64,000 nucleotides of DNA from Nitrobacteraceae bacterium AZCC 1564 (GTDB lineage: Bacteria > Pseudomonadota > Alphaproteobacteria > Rhizobiales > Xanthobacteraceae), in contig JBAGRR010000001.1 of NCBI GenBank assembly GCA_036924835.1, positions 2,805,001 through 2,869,000 on the forward strand, in the 5' to 3' direction. Below, piece after piece: positions 63,259 to 64,000 of this stretch. A program made the position numbers and the translations under genes. The notes under the pieces were generated by a model that had not been told where the DNA came from, made no database searches, and saw only the letters and a list, made by a program, of their open reading frames with translations. Numbering within the stretch: position 1 is the stretch's first letter; every line of letters begins with the position of its first letter.

Positions 63259-64000
63259 GTGACCCTTCGCATCTCTCGCCGACGCTTTTTGACAACCGCT
63301 GCCGCGGGCGGCATTACCGCGGCAAGTGGCTTCGCCATGCCCTCCCTCAGCCGCGCGGCGGATCGCCCGATGGTTTCGCATGGTGTGCAATCAGGCGACG
63401 TCAACGTCGATGGCGGCGTCGTATGGGCGCGCGCCGATCGACCGGCGCAACTGATGGTCGAGGTCTCGACGACCGAATCGTTCAAGGATGCCCGCGCGCT
63501 GCCGCCGATCAACGCGCTGCCGGAAAACGATTTCACCGCCAAGATGCTGATCGAGGATCTGCCGTCCGATCAGACGATTTTCTACCGCGCCCGCTTCCGC
63601 GATCTGTCCCACATCAACATCGTCGGTGAGCCCGTCGTCGGCCGTTTCCGCACCGCCCCGGCAAGCCGCCGCGACGTGTCGTTCGTCTGGGGCGGCGATG
63701 TCGCCGGGCAGGGCTGGGGCATCAACCCCGATGATGGCGGCATGGTCACCTTCGCGTCGATGCGAAAGCACAATCCTGACTTCCTGATTCATTCCGGCGA
63801 TACGATTTATGCCGATGGCGTGATTCCATCCGAAGTCAAACTCGCCAACGGCAAAATCTGGAAGAACATCACCATTCCAGAGAAAGCGAAGGTCGCCGAA
63901 ACGCTGGACGAATACCGCGCCGCGCACAAATACAACTTCCTCGACGACAACGTTCGCGCATTTAACGCCGAGGTCCCGATCTTCGTGCAGTGGGACGATC
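63259..64000 (+). CDS. Alkaline phosphatase D (PhoD) family protein, N-terminal part
   Basis: The gene runs off the window after 247 codons. It starts with a GTG at 63259, five bases after a GGAGG box, and with a twin-arginine signal (SRRRFLTTAAAGG). A beta-rich domain (HGVQSGDVNVDGGVVWARAD) precedes the catalytic phosphoesterase domain, of which FVWGGDVAGQG and FLIHSGDTIYADG (metal ligands) are visible. PhoD enzymes are secreted phosphodiesterases/monoesterases that gather phosphate. It is separate from the PhoA-type gene at 52289. Confidence 0.9.
   Translation, partial: MTLRISRRRFLTTAAAGGITAASGFAMPSLSRAADRPMVSHGVQSGDVNVDGGVVWARADRPAQLMVEVSTTESFKDARALPPINALPENDFTAKMLIEDLPSDQTIFYRARFRDLSHINIVGEPVVGRFRTAPASRRDVSFVWGGDVAGQGWGINPDDGGMVTFASMRKHNPDFLIHSGDTIYADGVIPSEVKLANGKIWKNITIPEKAKVAETLDEYRAAHKYNFLDDNVRAFNAEVPIFVQWDD

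Overview
The window is chromosomal DNA of an alphaproteobacterium of the Bradyrhizobiaceae/Nitrobacteraceae group (Afipia, Oligotropha, Nitrobacter, Rhodopseudomonas or Bradyrhizobium-like). The evidence is the high GC content, the ccmABCDG, ffh-rpsP-rimM-trmD-rplS and sdhCDAB gene orders, a malonyl-CoA synthetase very close to the Rhodopseudomonas enzyme, many small secreted proteins of the kind common in this family, and an EcfG-type general stress promoter. The genus cannot be fixed from the sequence alone. I see no prophage, transposase, CRISPR array, rRNA or tRNA.

Layout. 1-8.9 kb: tail of a BI-1 protein, an acetyltransferase, DUF2794 and DUF1223 proteins, aconitase (acnA), then the cytochrome c maturation operon ccmABCDG. 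8.9-16.6 kb: yciB, ftsY, an RluA-type pseudouridine synthase, mtaB, dapF, a GyrI-like and a SIMPL periplasmic protein, and an NAPE-PLD-like hydrolase. 16.9-20.6 kb: ffh-rpsP-rimM-trmD-rplS, the translation and protein-targeting cluster. 20.8-31.9 kb: leuC, leuD and leuB dispersed among small secreted proteins, a CoA-ester lyase, carbonic anhydrase and asd. 32-36 kb: an alkylhydroperoxidase-like gene divergent from an ECF41-type sigma factor, a MsrP-like molybdoenzyme with its cytochrome b, and a fasciclin protein. 36-48.4 kb: an SDR, matB, TauE-like and LysR genes, sdhCDAB, an MFS exporter, cytochrome b561, an FkbM methyltransferase, and VOC and MAPEG proteins. 48.4-64 kb: a stress-promoter-driven small-gene pair, a long Pro/Ala-rich OmpA protein, a homocysteine methyltransferase-like protein, a PhoA-type phosphatase, argG, PAP2, rlmN, IalB, a quinone oxidoreductase, YkvA, phhB, a TAXI solute-binding protein and the start of a PhoD-type phosphatase.

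The most striking structure is not a gene. Nine intergenic loci hold 25 imperfect palindromes of about 70-80 bp, each ending in CTAGTG/CACTAG or a near variant. They fall into ten sequence families, and these group strictly into three sets (A, B, C) that never mix. Each unit carries a short AAAG/TTTC asymmetry that gives it a direction. Read by that asymmetry, the five A loci agree with one master order (A4-A3-A1-A2) from which whole units are missing. The two C loci are inverted copies of each other, and the two B loci hold the same four units in different order. Two A pairs sit at the same point inside a second repeat, the GCGTTTTC element, whose uninterrupted form also occurs here after ccmG. 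In two genes the CTAG terminus of a unit supplies the stop codon.

Three genes (ffh, sdhA and a small stress gene at 48.5 kb) each look one base too long within a short homopolymer. Because ffh is essential and sdhA is a core respiratory gene, base-calling error is the simplest explanation, but it should be checked before calling any of them a pseudogene. Promoter-level findings are a perfect EcfG box at 48440-48464 and a pair of overlapping divergent ECF41-type boxes between the sigma factor and the alkylhydroperoxidase-like gene.
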